Shown: one piece after another, positions 1 through 7,235 of the stretch
Position numbering within the stretch: position 1 is the stretch's first letter
Layout of the letters: each line of letters begins with the position of its first letter
From: Spirogloea muscicola
Taxonomy: Eukaryota > Streptophyta > Zygnematophyceae > Spirogloeales > Spirogloeaceae
Assembly: GCA_009602725.1 (NCBI GenBank)
Contig: WELB01000271.1
Location: 61,680-72,185, forward strand
DNA: 10,506 bases
Direction of reading: 5' to 3'
Translations under genes and position numbers: made by a program
Notes under the pieces: model-generated
What the model was told of the DNA's origin: nothing
What the model saw: only the letters and a program-made list of their open reading frames with translations
The model's database searches: none

Positions 1-454
1 GCCGCCGCCGCCGGTGCCGCCGCCGCCGTCGGCGTTGCCCCCGCCGCCGCCGCTAGAAGTTGGCACACCCAGTACCTCGCCACTGCCGCCAAAGCCTTCG
101 CCAGCGGTCCCCCTGCTGCCGCCGTCGCCACCTTCCTCATCGCCACCGCCTCCGAACGTGCCCTCCTCGCCGTCACCTCCTCCTCCTCAAGGCTCACCAG
201 TGCCGCGCAGCCCTCCGCCGCCATTGCCACCGCCGCCGCCGCCATCGACGCTGGCACCGTTGCCATCGCCGCCCTCGCCAGCGCCGACCCTGAGCACGCC
301 GCCGGAGGCTGCAAGCCCTCCCCCTGTGGCCTCCGCCACTCCGCCATCTCCGCCGCCACCATCACCGCCGCCTGGCAGTGCCGGGACCCCTCAGCCGGTG
401 CCTCCACAGGCGCCCACGAAGCGGCCGTCCGGCTCAGACGGCTTCAAGGCCTCC

Positions 455-486
<32 letters not shown>

Positions 487-1858
487 AGCAAGCGCTGGGC
501 CGCCGGACGGGTCTGGGAGCAGCAGTTCGCCGCCGCTGCCGCCGCTGCTGCCTCCATCGGCAGCCCCGCCCATGCTGCCGACCTTCCCTCCTCCTTCTGG
601 CACGCCGCCGCCGCCGCTGGCCGCCGCTGCCTCGACTTCTCCGCCACCACCCACTCTCAGGGACGCAGCGGGGGCTTCACCGCCACCGCAACTGCCACCG
701 CCACCGCCACCAGTGCTGGCACCACCGCCTAACACAGCTGGCGGCACCCTCCCTCCGCCGTCAGTCTCAGGGGGGGTTCCAGCGCCACCGCCAGTTGTGC
801 CATCCCCCCCTACTCTCCTGCCGTCGCCGTCGCCGCCCCCCACATCGTCTGATGCCAGCTCGCCGCCGCCCTCCTTCCCCTCGCCTGCCATTATCCCATC
901 CTCCTCTCCGCCGCCGCCTAGCGATTCACCACAGGCACCGGCCGCTCCGTCCCCCCCTCCTCTTCTCCCACAGCCGCCGCCGACCCCCACGTCTCCTGAG
1001 GCCAGCTCCCCACCACCTCCTTCCATCCCCTCCTCGTCGCCGCCACCGTCTCAGCCTAGTGGCTCCGCCAGCCCCCCGCCGCTGCCACCGCGAGCCCTCC
1101 AGAGGGGCGCCACGCCGCTACTGCCGCCACCGCCGTCGCCGCCGCCGCCGCCACCCCGGCCGTTCAAGGCTGTGCCGCTGCCCCCCGCGGCTTCATTCCA
1201 GGGCCCCGGCCGTGAGGGCTGCTCCGCTGAGTGAGTCCCCACTGTCATCTGCTGCTCGTGAGACTGTTGTAGCACGTCATAGGCTACTGCCTTTCCTTCT
1301 CCTTTTCATTGCCATGCCTAGTTGATGTACAAAGTTCTAAGTCAAGTAGCGAGTTTGTCTTTTATCCTGACGTTAGCCTCTATCCTTTGCCTGCTGTGCT
1401 GCAGATTCTGGGCGGACAACCTGTGCCTGTGGCCCAAGTCGTTTGATGCAAGCACACGGATGTCGGAGGTCTTCGGGCGAGGTGCAGAGGCCGCGTTCGG
1501 CAACACCACGACCGTGCTGGTGGCGCTCAAGCGTAAGGGCGGCGGCGGCGTGGCCAAGCTCGGGCGCGTGGCCGCTGCTGCGCTGCTCAACGCCGAGGTC
1601 TACAAGTTCCGGCTCAGCCCGCAGCAGGTTGCGAAGCTGCTGCTCAAGGTTGCCGCTGACCCAGCAGCCCAGCGCTCCGCCGCGTCGCGGCTCGCCCGGT
1701 TGCTCGGAGAGGCCAGGTGCCCGTCCCGCCACGGATGCCACGGCGGCCACAACTACGCCGCTTATCGCAGGGCCGGCAAGGCCGCCACTGCCAGACCGCC
1801 GCCGCCGCCGCCGCCGCCGCCTCCTCCGCCACATCGGTCAACAGGCGGTCGCCACTGA
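1..1858 (+). CDS. Proline-rich (SPPPP) protein with C-terminal FWKNH-like domain, 5' partial, two exons
   Basis: Join 2-1230 and 1405-1858; open at the left edge, so the start codon lies upstream. About 560 residues are visible. Exon 1 encodes roughly 400 residues of SPPP/SPPPP/PPPPPP shaft like the hydroxyproline-rich regions of algal wall proteins (pherophorin, extensin), with a repeated Ser-Ser-Pro-Pro-Pro block. Reading straight on gives a TGA at 1232-1234, but GTGAGT at 1231 and CTGCTGTGCTGCAG ending at 1404 define an intron in the right phase (GA+A = Glu). The junction reads CSAEFWADNLCLWP, continuing to FGNTTTVLVAL, GGGG and AAAALLNAE, followed by a VAKLLLKVA helix. From knowledge of the family this matches a small extracellular module (C-x-x-G-F-W-K-N-H...W, then ALLNA). 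The tail holds a Cys/His-rich patch (CPSRHGCHGGH), twelve prolines and a stop at 1856. Secretion is inferred; the signal peptide would lie outside. No gene symbol is justified. Confidence 0.72.
1231..1404 (+). other. Intron of the proline-rich gene
   Basis: The donor is GTGAGT at 1231-1236. The acceptor is a pyrimidine-rich stretch ending in GCTGCAG at 1404. Its length is 174 nt and its base composition is lower in GC than the flanking exons. Splicing removes the in-frame TGA at 1232-1234 and restores one reading frame across a recognisable domain, which is the main support. Confidence 0.75.
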
Positions 1859-2095
1859 TAGCGCACTTGAGGAGGAGACGCGCTCGGCATCTTGATAAGC
1901 TGAGCAGATCTGAGGCGCACAACTCTGCCCCCTGATCCTGAATTTGGGGCCTTAGACATTTCCCAATCCTAAACCATATTCTTATTAGTGTTAGGTTCTC
2001 AGTCATTTGCGGGCAAAGCGGCTGCCGAGCAGCAAGCCCATTTCATAATGTGATCCAGGACAGTGGGACGATAGGTGGAGGCTGAGGCTGCTCAC

Positions 2096-2244
2096 TGAGG
2101 AACACCTCCCCACCTCCCTCGCTGGGGATCAGCGTGTACTTGGCCGCAAGAAGCTGCCGCTGCCGCTTGCGCTCATGGCACCGGCATTGACGGCAGTGCT
2201 CGCATGACGCCGCACCCCTCCGTCCCCTGTACTCTGCATGCTGC
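2096..2244 (-). CDS. Candidate internal exon with a Cys cluster, gene unknown
   Basis: On the minus strand a pyrimidine-rich CTTCCTCCTCTCAG acceptor ends at 2245, and a GTGAGC donor begins at 2095, bracketing 149 nt that lie inside an open frame (2043-2348). The encoded piece is basic and cysteine-rich: ASCEHCRQCRCHERKRQ, a C-x2-C-x2-C-x-C cluster that could be part of a zinc-binding module, followed by LLAAKYTLIPSEGGGEV. Codons are mostly G/C-ending. I could not find partner exons on either side and do not recognise the family, so this may be a decayed exon or chance. Confidence 0.25.
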
Positions 2245-2992
2245 CTGAGAGGAGGAAGGGGGTTGGCCAAGGGCTCCGCCTGCGGCGCTGCTACCGCTGC
2301 TTTTTGCCTCCTCTGCAGATCCCCGGCACAATAATGACCTGGACACACTGATTCTTTAGCTACTAATTTCTTGCTAAATGCTCAGTTGTACTGCCATTGC
2401 AGTGGACCTAGTCACCTGCGTAGTGGGGACTCTGCAACTTGTTGAAAGCTTTACAATTTGTCCCTCTATTTGTGTTGGGGTTGTGTTTGAGCCCGATAGA
2501 TGGTTCCTTCTTGGTCCCTGTATCAGCATGGGACTTGTCTGCTTCAAAACCAAGAACCACTCTAGCTCTAGTAGTCACTAATGCTCGTCAATAACATCAT
2601 TAACATCTTTGCATGCTTGGCTTCATTGTTGGTCTGACAACTTGCACATATGAACCTGACAGAAACGTCAGCTACTCTTGCTGGAAGCTGATAAACAGGC
2701 CTTCCAATTTGCACATTAATGTGGTTGACACAGCTGATGTTCGTATCACAAGGCACCCAAAGTGGAGCCAAAGAGAGCGAGATGATGCTTACATTCATTT
2801 AGCAGGGCAGTGGTCAAAAGTGACTTACATTCGTCGCCCCTCTGCCACCACTGCCCCAGCCTCAACCAACCTCACGGGCTCAACTTGGAGTCAAGGTCTC
2901 GCAGCTGACTCCCTCTTCTTCTCCTTAACAATTTCCGCGAAATTTTGTCCGCGAAATTCCGGTTTGATTGACTTTCTTCATTCTTTTGTGGG

Positions 2993-3385
2993 TTGCCGTT
3001 TCAAAGTCCTCGTACCCTTTGGAAGAGCTGCTTCTTGCTCATGGCCCTGAAAAGGCAGATCAATGTGGAGGTGGACGACATGGTGGGCTACCAGGAGTTT
3101 GCCCTGCTCGATGCAGTCTGGTCCTGGCAGAGACCCCAGCGAACTCAACGCAGCTGCCGGCACTTGCAGCGGACATGCTTTGAAACCGCCAGGTCAAGAG
3201 CAGGGAAACGTTGCAGCTATTCGATCACCATAGCTTCAAGCAGGCTAGGCGCCCCATGGGCTCCAGCATGGCTTGACCTGGAGCAAGACCATGAAGATCT
3301 TGCGGATATTGTGATGATGCATCGTGGTCTTTCAGCAATCCAACGCCTTAGCTGCATGTCAATGTACCCGTCTCGGACTTCCTGA
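2993..3385 (+). CDS. Unrecognised open frame, possibly a gene or transposon fragment
   Basis: A 130-codon open frame with an ATG at 3042. The part after that ATG begins MALKRQINVEVDDMVGYQEF and looks protein-like, with G/C-ending codons up to about 3130; the second half contains WLDLEQDHEDLADIVMMHRG. Two other frames are open over part of the same interval, and the middle (about 3135-3200) looks less coding, so an intron or a frame break is possible. No motif assigns a family. It abuts the retroelement cluster and may itself be mobile-element debris. Confidence 0.2.
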   Translation: MPFQSPRTLWKSCFLLMALKRQINVEVDDMVGYQEFALLDAVWSWQRPQRTQRSCRHLQRTCFETARSRAGKRCSYSITIASSRLGAPWAPAWLDLEQDHEDLADIVMMHRGLSAIQRLSCMSMYPSRTS

Positions 3386-3619
3386 CATCACAATACGGGT
3401 CATCTTTGGAGGCGTTCATTCAGTGCCAAATTATGCACTGAGAGGGCGGCTCTGATGGTGCTGGGAGCAATAAGCCGAAGTGCTTTTCGTCATGACCTTG
3501 CGAGTTGGTCATGTGACACCGATGTCCTGCTGAGAAAGTGTAATAAAGTGTCATCGTACTTCTTGTGTGTGAGGATGCGGCTGCTGAGAGAGAGGGGAAG
3601 CGCGGCCAGATTGACTGGT

Positions 3620-3637
3620 GGCTGGGAAAGGCCAGCC
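3620..3637 (-). repeat. Conserved 3' tail hairpin (remnant A)
   Basis: Six-base-pair stem GGCTGG/CCAGCC (3620-3625 with 3632-3637) and a 6-nt loop. On the minus strand the preceding box is TTGTCCATTCTTTT, as in the other copies. Confidence 0.7.
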
Positions 3638-3760
3638 CAAAAGAATGGACAAAGTCTGAGGGAGCCTGAGTGCGAACGACTAGGACGAAGACATCAGCCA
3701 GGGAACGCTCAGTAACCTCTAGACAGGAGATGCAGGTCCGAGAAGCTAGCTGACGGAAAG
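3620..3760 (-). mobile_element. Non-LTR retrotransposon 3' end, minus-strand remnant A
   Basis: Read on the minus strand, 3709-3747 encodes SFSDLHLLSRGY followed by TGA (3709-3711). This matches the C-terminus of the long copy nearby (ISDLRLLSRGY, TGA). About 70 nt of untranslated sequence follows, then the family tail: GACTTTGTCCATTCTTTT and the hairpin GGCTGG-loop-CCAGCC (plus coordinates 3620-3637). Coding homology stops within about 50 nt upstream, so the copy is severely 5'-truncated. It lies head to head with the plus-strand copy that begins near 3798. Confidence 0.72.
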
Positions 3761-3797
3761 ACGGAGAGAGGGGACAGAGACAGCGAGAAAGTGGAGG

Positions 3798-5155
3798 AGG
3801 GTAGGGGGCCTCGAAGGGGGGCTTCGACAGGCGAGCTTGGCGGCCCTGGTCCGCCACCAGGGCTTCCTCCAGTCGCCAGCAGCTATCCACCAGGCGGCGC
3901 TACCCCTCAGCCACGGTGGTCTCGGCCTGCGCCCGCTCGCTCGTTCTTGCCGGGCGGCATACCTCGGCAGCTGGGCGCAGACTGCCGCCTCCGTGGCCCA
4001 GCGCTTCTTGGTCCACGGCCGGCGGGCACTGGAGCAGGCGGTGGCGGAGGTCGACATGGGCCCGCTGCCGTTCCAGGTGTCGCTTCGCTCCGCCCACCAG
4101 GAGCTGCTCGCGGCGCACCCGGACCTGGCCGGCCAGGCGGTATCCTTTGCGCACCTCGCGCACACCGCCGACTTGCGCGTCCAAGCGCGCATCGCGGCAG
4201 TGGTCGACAAGGCCGCCTACACCACCGCCGTGCTCCAGCTCCCCGAGGCCGACTTGCGCGGGCGCGCGAGACTCCACTCGGCCTCTTCCCCGGGGGCTGC
4301 GGCGTGGCTCCAGGCCCTCCCCCTGCTGGCATTTCACAGCCGATTCTTTCATATCAGCAGCCGCTTTCTTCCCTCTACGACGCCCTCACCCTCCCGGACG
4401 AGGTATTCCGAAGTGCCGTCCACCGGCTCCTGGGCCTACTGCCGCCATGTCTCCAGGGTGTGCGTCAATGTGAGTGTGGCGAGCGCGGGACCGAGCCTGG
4501 AGAGCTGGCTGCTCATGTTCTGCGCTGTTCCCACGGCGGAGAGCGGACAGCGGCCCACGACCGCCTCTGCGACGTAATGCATGGCATCCTGTTGGAGGCT
4601 GGTTTCTCCGTGGCAGCAGAGCACTCCGGAATCATGCCAATCCAGCACAGGGCCGACGGTCTCCATGTCAGGCGTGTAGACCTGGTGGCCACCCGACAGG
4701 CCGGCGGGCCACGTCTTCTCCTGGACGTGGTGACTACTGATGCCTATGACCGCTCACACCCAGCCAAATGTGCCACCACGGCTGGGTATGCGGTCGCCTG
4801 CGCTGCTCGGGCCAAAGAGCTGAAGTACGCGGATCATCCGCGGGAAGACGAGTTCTTCCCGTTGGCCATCGACACACATGGGGCGCTGGGCGCTCGGTGG
4901 CTCGAGCTGCTCACCCAGCTCGCCCGCCACACCATCGCCAGGCGCTTCCATGGGGAGCCGGTTGACTTCCCTGCAGCCGGGTCGCTGGCGCAAGTGTATC
5001 GAATGCGCCTGGCCGTCTCGCTGCAGAGGTCCATGGCCCGGGCGCTGCACCTTCGTGCCGGCAGAGCCCTCGCTGCTGCCTCTGGCTCTGGCCAGGGGAC
5101 CCACTTCCAGGAGCCCAACATCTCTGATCTGCGGCTGCTTAGCAGGGGTTACTGA
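3798..5155 (+). pseudogene. Retrotransposon polyprotein C-terminus: post-RT region, zinc finger and PD-(D/E)XK endonuclease, frameshifted
   Basis: Coding runs in frame 3 from about 3798 to about 4330 and then in frame 2 to the TGA at 5153. The first part contains ALPLSHGGLGLRPLARS, the hallmark linker after the reverse transcriptase domain, and ends near GAAAWLQALP. The second resumes with LYDALTLPDEVF. The switch lies between 4315 and 4385 and most simply reflects a single-base indel; the family needs one continuous frame. Downstream, C-x-C-x12-H-x3-C (Cys 4469 and 4475, His 4514, Cys 4526) is the knuckle that precedes the endonuclease in such elements. The endonuclease follows: RAD (4649-4657), LLLDVVTTD (Asp at 4724) and KELKY (Lys at 4814 and 4823), fitting PD-(D/E)XK. 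The protein ends ISDLRLLSRGY. Known role: nicking the target and priming reverse transcription. Missing the RT core and frameshifted, it is inactive. Confidence 0.78.
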
Positions 5156-5231
5156 GTGTCTCGTAGCTGCTTTGTTTCTGTTTCTTAGCGCTTCCCCTGG
5201 CCCCCTTCTCGTACTCTGTTCATTCTTTTTC

Positions 5232-5250
5232 GGGCTGGTTGTTCCAGCCC
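5232..5250 (+). repeat. Conserved 3' tail hairpin (long copy, first)
   Basis: Seven-base-pair stem GGGCTGG/CCAGCCC with loop TTGTT, preceded by GTTCATTCTTTTTC. Confidence 0.7.
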
Positions 5251-5302
5251 CTATGCCTAGCTAGTGTGTTTCCCTTCTTTTGGATTTTGTCCATTCTTTT
5301 TT

Positions 5303-5320
5303 GGCTGGCTTCTGCCAGCC
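5303..5320 (+). repeat. Conserved 3' tail hairpin (long copy, second)
   Basis: Seven-base-pair stem GGCTGGC/GCCAGCC with loop TTCT, preceded by TTTTGTCCATTCTTTTTT. It lies 71 nt downstream of the first, so the tail module is duplicated or two insertions are stacked. Confidence 0.7.
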
Positions 5321-6324
5321 CCTCTCTTCTATGGGCGAGCTTATCTTCTATTCTCTATGAGCGAGCTCTTCTCTCTTTCTTATATAGCTGACGTTCCCCG
5401 CAGTCGGCCACATGGAACATTCCACCGAGGCCTCCATCGACGGCTACGATTTGTCGGCGGCTACCAACGGTGTACAGATCGACAGTCTACCCCATTGGTC
5501 TAGGGCAACCTCCCGTCACCTACCAGTCAGTGGCCCATCAGAGCCACTAACGGTTTGCTACCCACGGGCTAGCGCAAGCGGTTTGACGTCTACATAATTC
5601 TCAGCTCCCACTAACGGAACCGCTAAGGGCAGCCTCAGCAGTGGTCGCCTCCCATCGCCGTTCCAGCACCAGCACCATGCTGTCTTGCACCACCACTCCG
5701 GATATGCGTTGTTCCGCTCGTGGAAGCAGACCAACCTCCCCGATCGTCAGTCTGGTTAAGTGCCTAGTCTCCAGGCATCTTGCAAGCCTTTTCCTGCGGC
5801 AGTCAGTTGAATGTTCATCAGCCTGATGAGTTGTCTATTCTCCAGGCCTCTGTTAAGCCTTGCCTGCAATATAGACTGTCATGCTATGTAAATATCGTTA
5901 CACTTCAAGTGATTATTGCAACCTGCCGCTTTTGTGGGCAAGGTATTCTCTTTGTGTAAGGTCTTGCAGAGGCAACACTATGACAAGGGCCGCTCACCGC
6001 AACACTCTCCGTATGCTTCTCGTAGGCTTGACACAGGTCCAGGGAATGCTCACGCACGCCCCAGCATCTCTCGTATGGCAGGAGCCCCCGGATGCCAAAT
6101 CCTGCATTTTGTTGACTCCCACTCTTAATCTCGCTCCAGCGTCCCCAGGCTTCTGCAGTGCCCCCGACTTGCCTTCTCAGGTCGTCACTGACTGACCAGC
6201 CTTCGTGGTACTTGCTTAGTCGTAGGTTTCAGCGCTTTCCAGCCCCTTCGGAGCTTGTCCAACCTTCGGGCACCTTTTCACAGCCCTCGGCCCCTCGGAG
6301 AAGTGGCGCTTCCAAAGTGTGCAA
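5321..6324. other. Unexplained spacer inside the retroelement cluster
   Basis: About 1 kb with no convincing gene; the open frames are short, lack motifs and have no algal codon bias. It begins with a pyrimidine-rich stretch containing two GGGCGAGCTT/GAGCGAGCTC-like units (5333-5370). An imperfect repeat of about 30 nt beginning TCTCCAGGC occurs at 5768 and again at 5839. The rest may be older, unrecognisable transposon sequence. Confidence 0.45.
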
Positions 6325-6344
6325 GGGCTGTGAACAGCCAGCCC
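6325..6344 (-). repeat. Conserved 3' tail hairpin (remnant B)
   Basis: GGGCTG (6325-6330) pairs with CAGCCC (6339-6344). An alternative GGCTG-TGAA-CAGCC stem is also possible within the same bases. Confidence 0.65.
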
Positions 6345-6460
6345 GAAAAGGGATGACAAGGTCCGAAGGGGCCAAGAGCGCTGTCTCAGAGCTTGAGTAG
6401 GATGGATCACTCGGTAACCACGAGTGAGGAGCCGCACATCCCAAAGACTAGCAGCCGGAG
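6325..6460 (-). mobile_element. Non-LTR retrotransposon 3' end, minus-strand remnant B, stop codon lost
   Basis: Minus-strand translation from about 6449 to 6414 gives SLWDVRLLTRGY, matching the family C-terminus DLRLLSRGY. Where the other copies have a stop, the codon at 6411-6413 is CGA, so the frame runs on to 6216. About 60 nt further is the tail box GGACCTTGTCATCCCTTTTC and the hairpin at 6325-6344. Upstream homology fades within about 50 nt, so this is a short decayed copy. Confidence 0.68.
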
Positions 6461-6580
6461 AGCAATCCCAAGCCGTTCGCGACTCACAGGTCCTAGTGAG
6501 GAACGAGTATGCCTCGGATGGCAAGGCGGCCTTACACCAGGCTGTGGGGCTCCTGCCCAGGGACGACTGTCGTGGGCGAT

Positions 6581-6598
6581 GGCTGTGAGAGGCCAGCC
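6581..6598 (-). repeat. Conserved 3' tail hairpin, isolated
   Basis: GGCTG (6581-6585) and CAGCC (6594-6598) around an 8-base loop. On the minus strand it reads GGCTGGCCTCTCACAGCC, closest to the tail of remnant C. The TTGTCC box upstream is not recognisable, so this is probably the end of an older copy. Confidence 0.45.
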
Positions 6599-6645
6599 CA
6601 GCCGACTCGCTAATCACCATGCTACCGTAGTTGACAGTGGTTCTC

Positions 6646-6714
6646 CAGCCCAACTCGCTGGTTCACCGTGAAAATAAGCGAGCTCTTCTTATGGTGAACC
6701 AGCAAATTAGGCTG
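6646..6714. repeat. Inverted repeat with 22-nt arms and 25-nt spacer
   Basis: Left arm 6646-6667 and right arm 6693-6714 are reverse complements at 19 of 22 positions, and the spacer adds an inner ATAAG/CTTAT pair. All three mismatches are of one kind (C opposite A on the plus strand), so RNA copied as the minus strand would pair along all 22 positions using three G-U wobbles. It could be a small foldback element or a transposon-derived hairpin. Confidence 0.7.
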
Positions 6715-7217
6715 GTTATCTGACTCAGCCCGGTGGACCTTGTGAGTGCTCCTGTGACAAGGGGTGGCCGGGTACACCGGGCTTCAGTCCTGATTCTGGA
6801 TCTGAGGCGACTGGTGAGTAGGTGCGCCCGAGCCATGGCTGTCACTTAATGTCAGGGCGGAGCCTCAGCTGTCTGTCTGACGTATTAGCTGATCTCTGTG
6901 TGAGGTCGGAATCTGTATGAGGTCGGAGCCTCAGCTGTCTGTGTCAGTGTGACTGCTTTCTGTGTGAGATCGATATCTGTGTGCCGCTATGAGGGGATCT
7001 GCGTCTAAACCGCCACGGTGAGGGCGGTCTGCCAAGAAGAAAGACACTTCCAGTAGAGGGCAATGGCTGTGATGGTCTGCTGTTCCATCGGACAGAGGTA
7101 GACGTGCAGTGGAGCCCTGAGTAGGAGACAAGAAGCGGAGACTGCTGAATGTGAAAGAAAGGAGCAACACACAGGATCAGCCAGAGCAGGACGATGTCCA
7201 CTACTGAAGGGGGCGGG
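6715..7217. other. Spacer with a 66-nt imperfect tandem repeat
   Basis: No gene is supported; open frames here are short and have no motif. The sequence CGGAGCCTCAGCTGTCTGT occurs at 6858-6876 and again at 6924-6942, and similarity continues downstream (TCTGTGTGAGRTCG), giving two imperfect units of about 66 nt. The remainder lies downstream of remnant C's tail on the minus strand and is unexplained. Confidence 0.5.
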
Positions 7218-7235
7218 GGCTGTGAGAAGCCAGCC
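7218..7235 (-). repeat. Conserved 3' tail hairpin (remnant C)
   Basis: GGCTG (7218-7222) pairs with CAGCC (7231-7235); the minus strand reads GGCTGGCTTCTCACAGCC after the box TTGTCCGTTCTTTC. Confidence 0.65.

Larger units (their letters stand above)
1859..3619. other. Intergenic stretch, mostly unexplained
   Basis: About 1.76 kb with lower and uneven GC. It must hold the 3' untranslated region of the proline-rich gene, but I see no TGTAA-type polyadenylation signal close after the stop. Two patches look partly coding and are listed separately (2096-2244 on minus; 2993-3385 on plus). A plus-strand open frame covers 2613-3050 but shows no motif and no algal codon bias. A 10-base direct repeat, CCGCGAAATT, occurs at 2935-2944 and 2949-2958. 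No RNA gene was recognised. Confidence 0.5.
3798..5320 (+). mobile_element. 5'-truncated non-LTR retrotransposon with restriction-like endonuclease, longest copy
   Basis: This span contains the C-terminal third of a non-LTR retrotransposon protein (separate entry) plus a 3' untranslated region of about 165 nt. Homology to the family begins near 3798, with a poorly defined 5' edge, directly against remnant A on the other strand; the reverse transcriptase catalytic core (F/YxDD) is absent, so this is the dead-on-arrival 5' truncation typical of target-primed reverse transcription. The 3' region has two successive tails, each with a TTCATTCTTTT or TTTGTCCATTCTTTT box and a GGCTGG hairpin (5232-5250 and 5303-5320). 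No poly(A) run or clear target-site duplication is visible. The element's true end could lie somewhat beyond 5320. Confidence 0.75.

Noticed and set aside
1-732. A second uninterrupted frame (frame 1, about 243 codons, Ala-rich, C-ending codons) over the proline-rich exon
   Set aside because: GCC-rich DNA keeps several frames open, and its Ala-rich reading is the expected shadow of CCG/CCA proline codons. Only frame 2 stays open to 1230 and splices in frame to a recognisable domain.
391-1026. Minus-strand Gly-rich open frame
   Set aside because: It is the reverse shadow of proline codons (CCN read as NGG/GGN) with no motif.
2931-2958. CCGCGAAATT pair as a possible E2F-type regulatory site
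   Set aside because: It does not match the E2F consensus exactly and is not next to a supported gene start.
3791-4320. Frame-2 reading of the retrotransposon start (Pro/Gly/Arg-rich)
   Set aside because: The family-specific sequence over this stretch is in frame 3; frame 2 only becomes meaningful after about 4330.
3746-4352. Minus-strand open frames opposite the long retrotransposon copy
   Set aside because: They are reverse shadows; the plus strand encodes the diagnostic GGLGLRP linker here.
5250-5264. Similarity of ATGCCTAGCTAGTGT to ATGCCTAGTTGATGT in the proline-rich gene's intron (near 1313)
   Set aside because: Too short, and not accompanied by the hairpin or box, so best treated as coincidence.
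6216-6410. Minus-strand frame extension beyond remnant B as a novel protein
   Set aside because: It results from a lost stop codon and reads through the element's untranslated tail.
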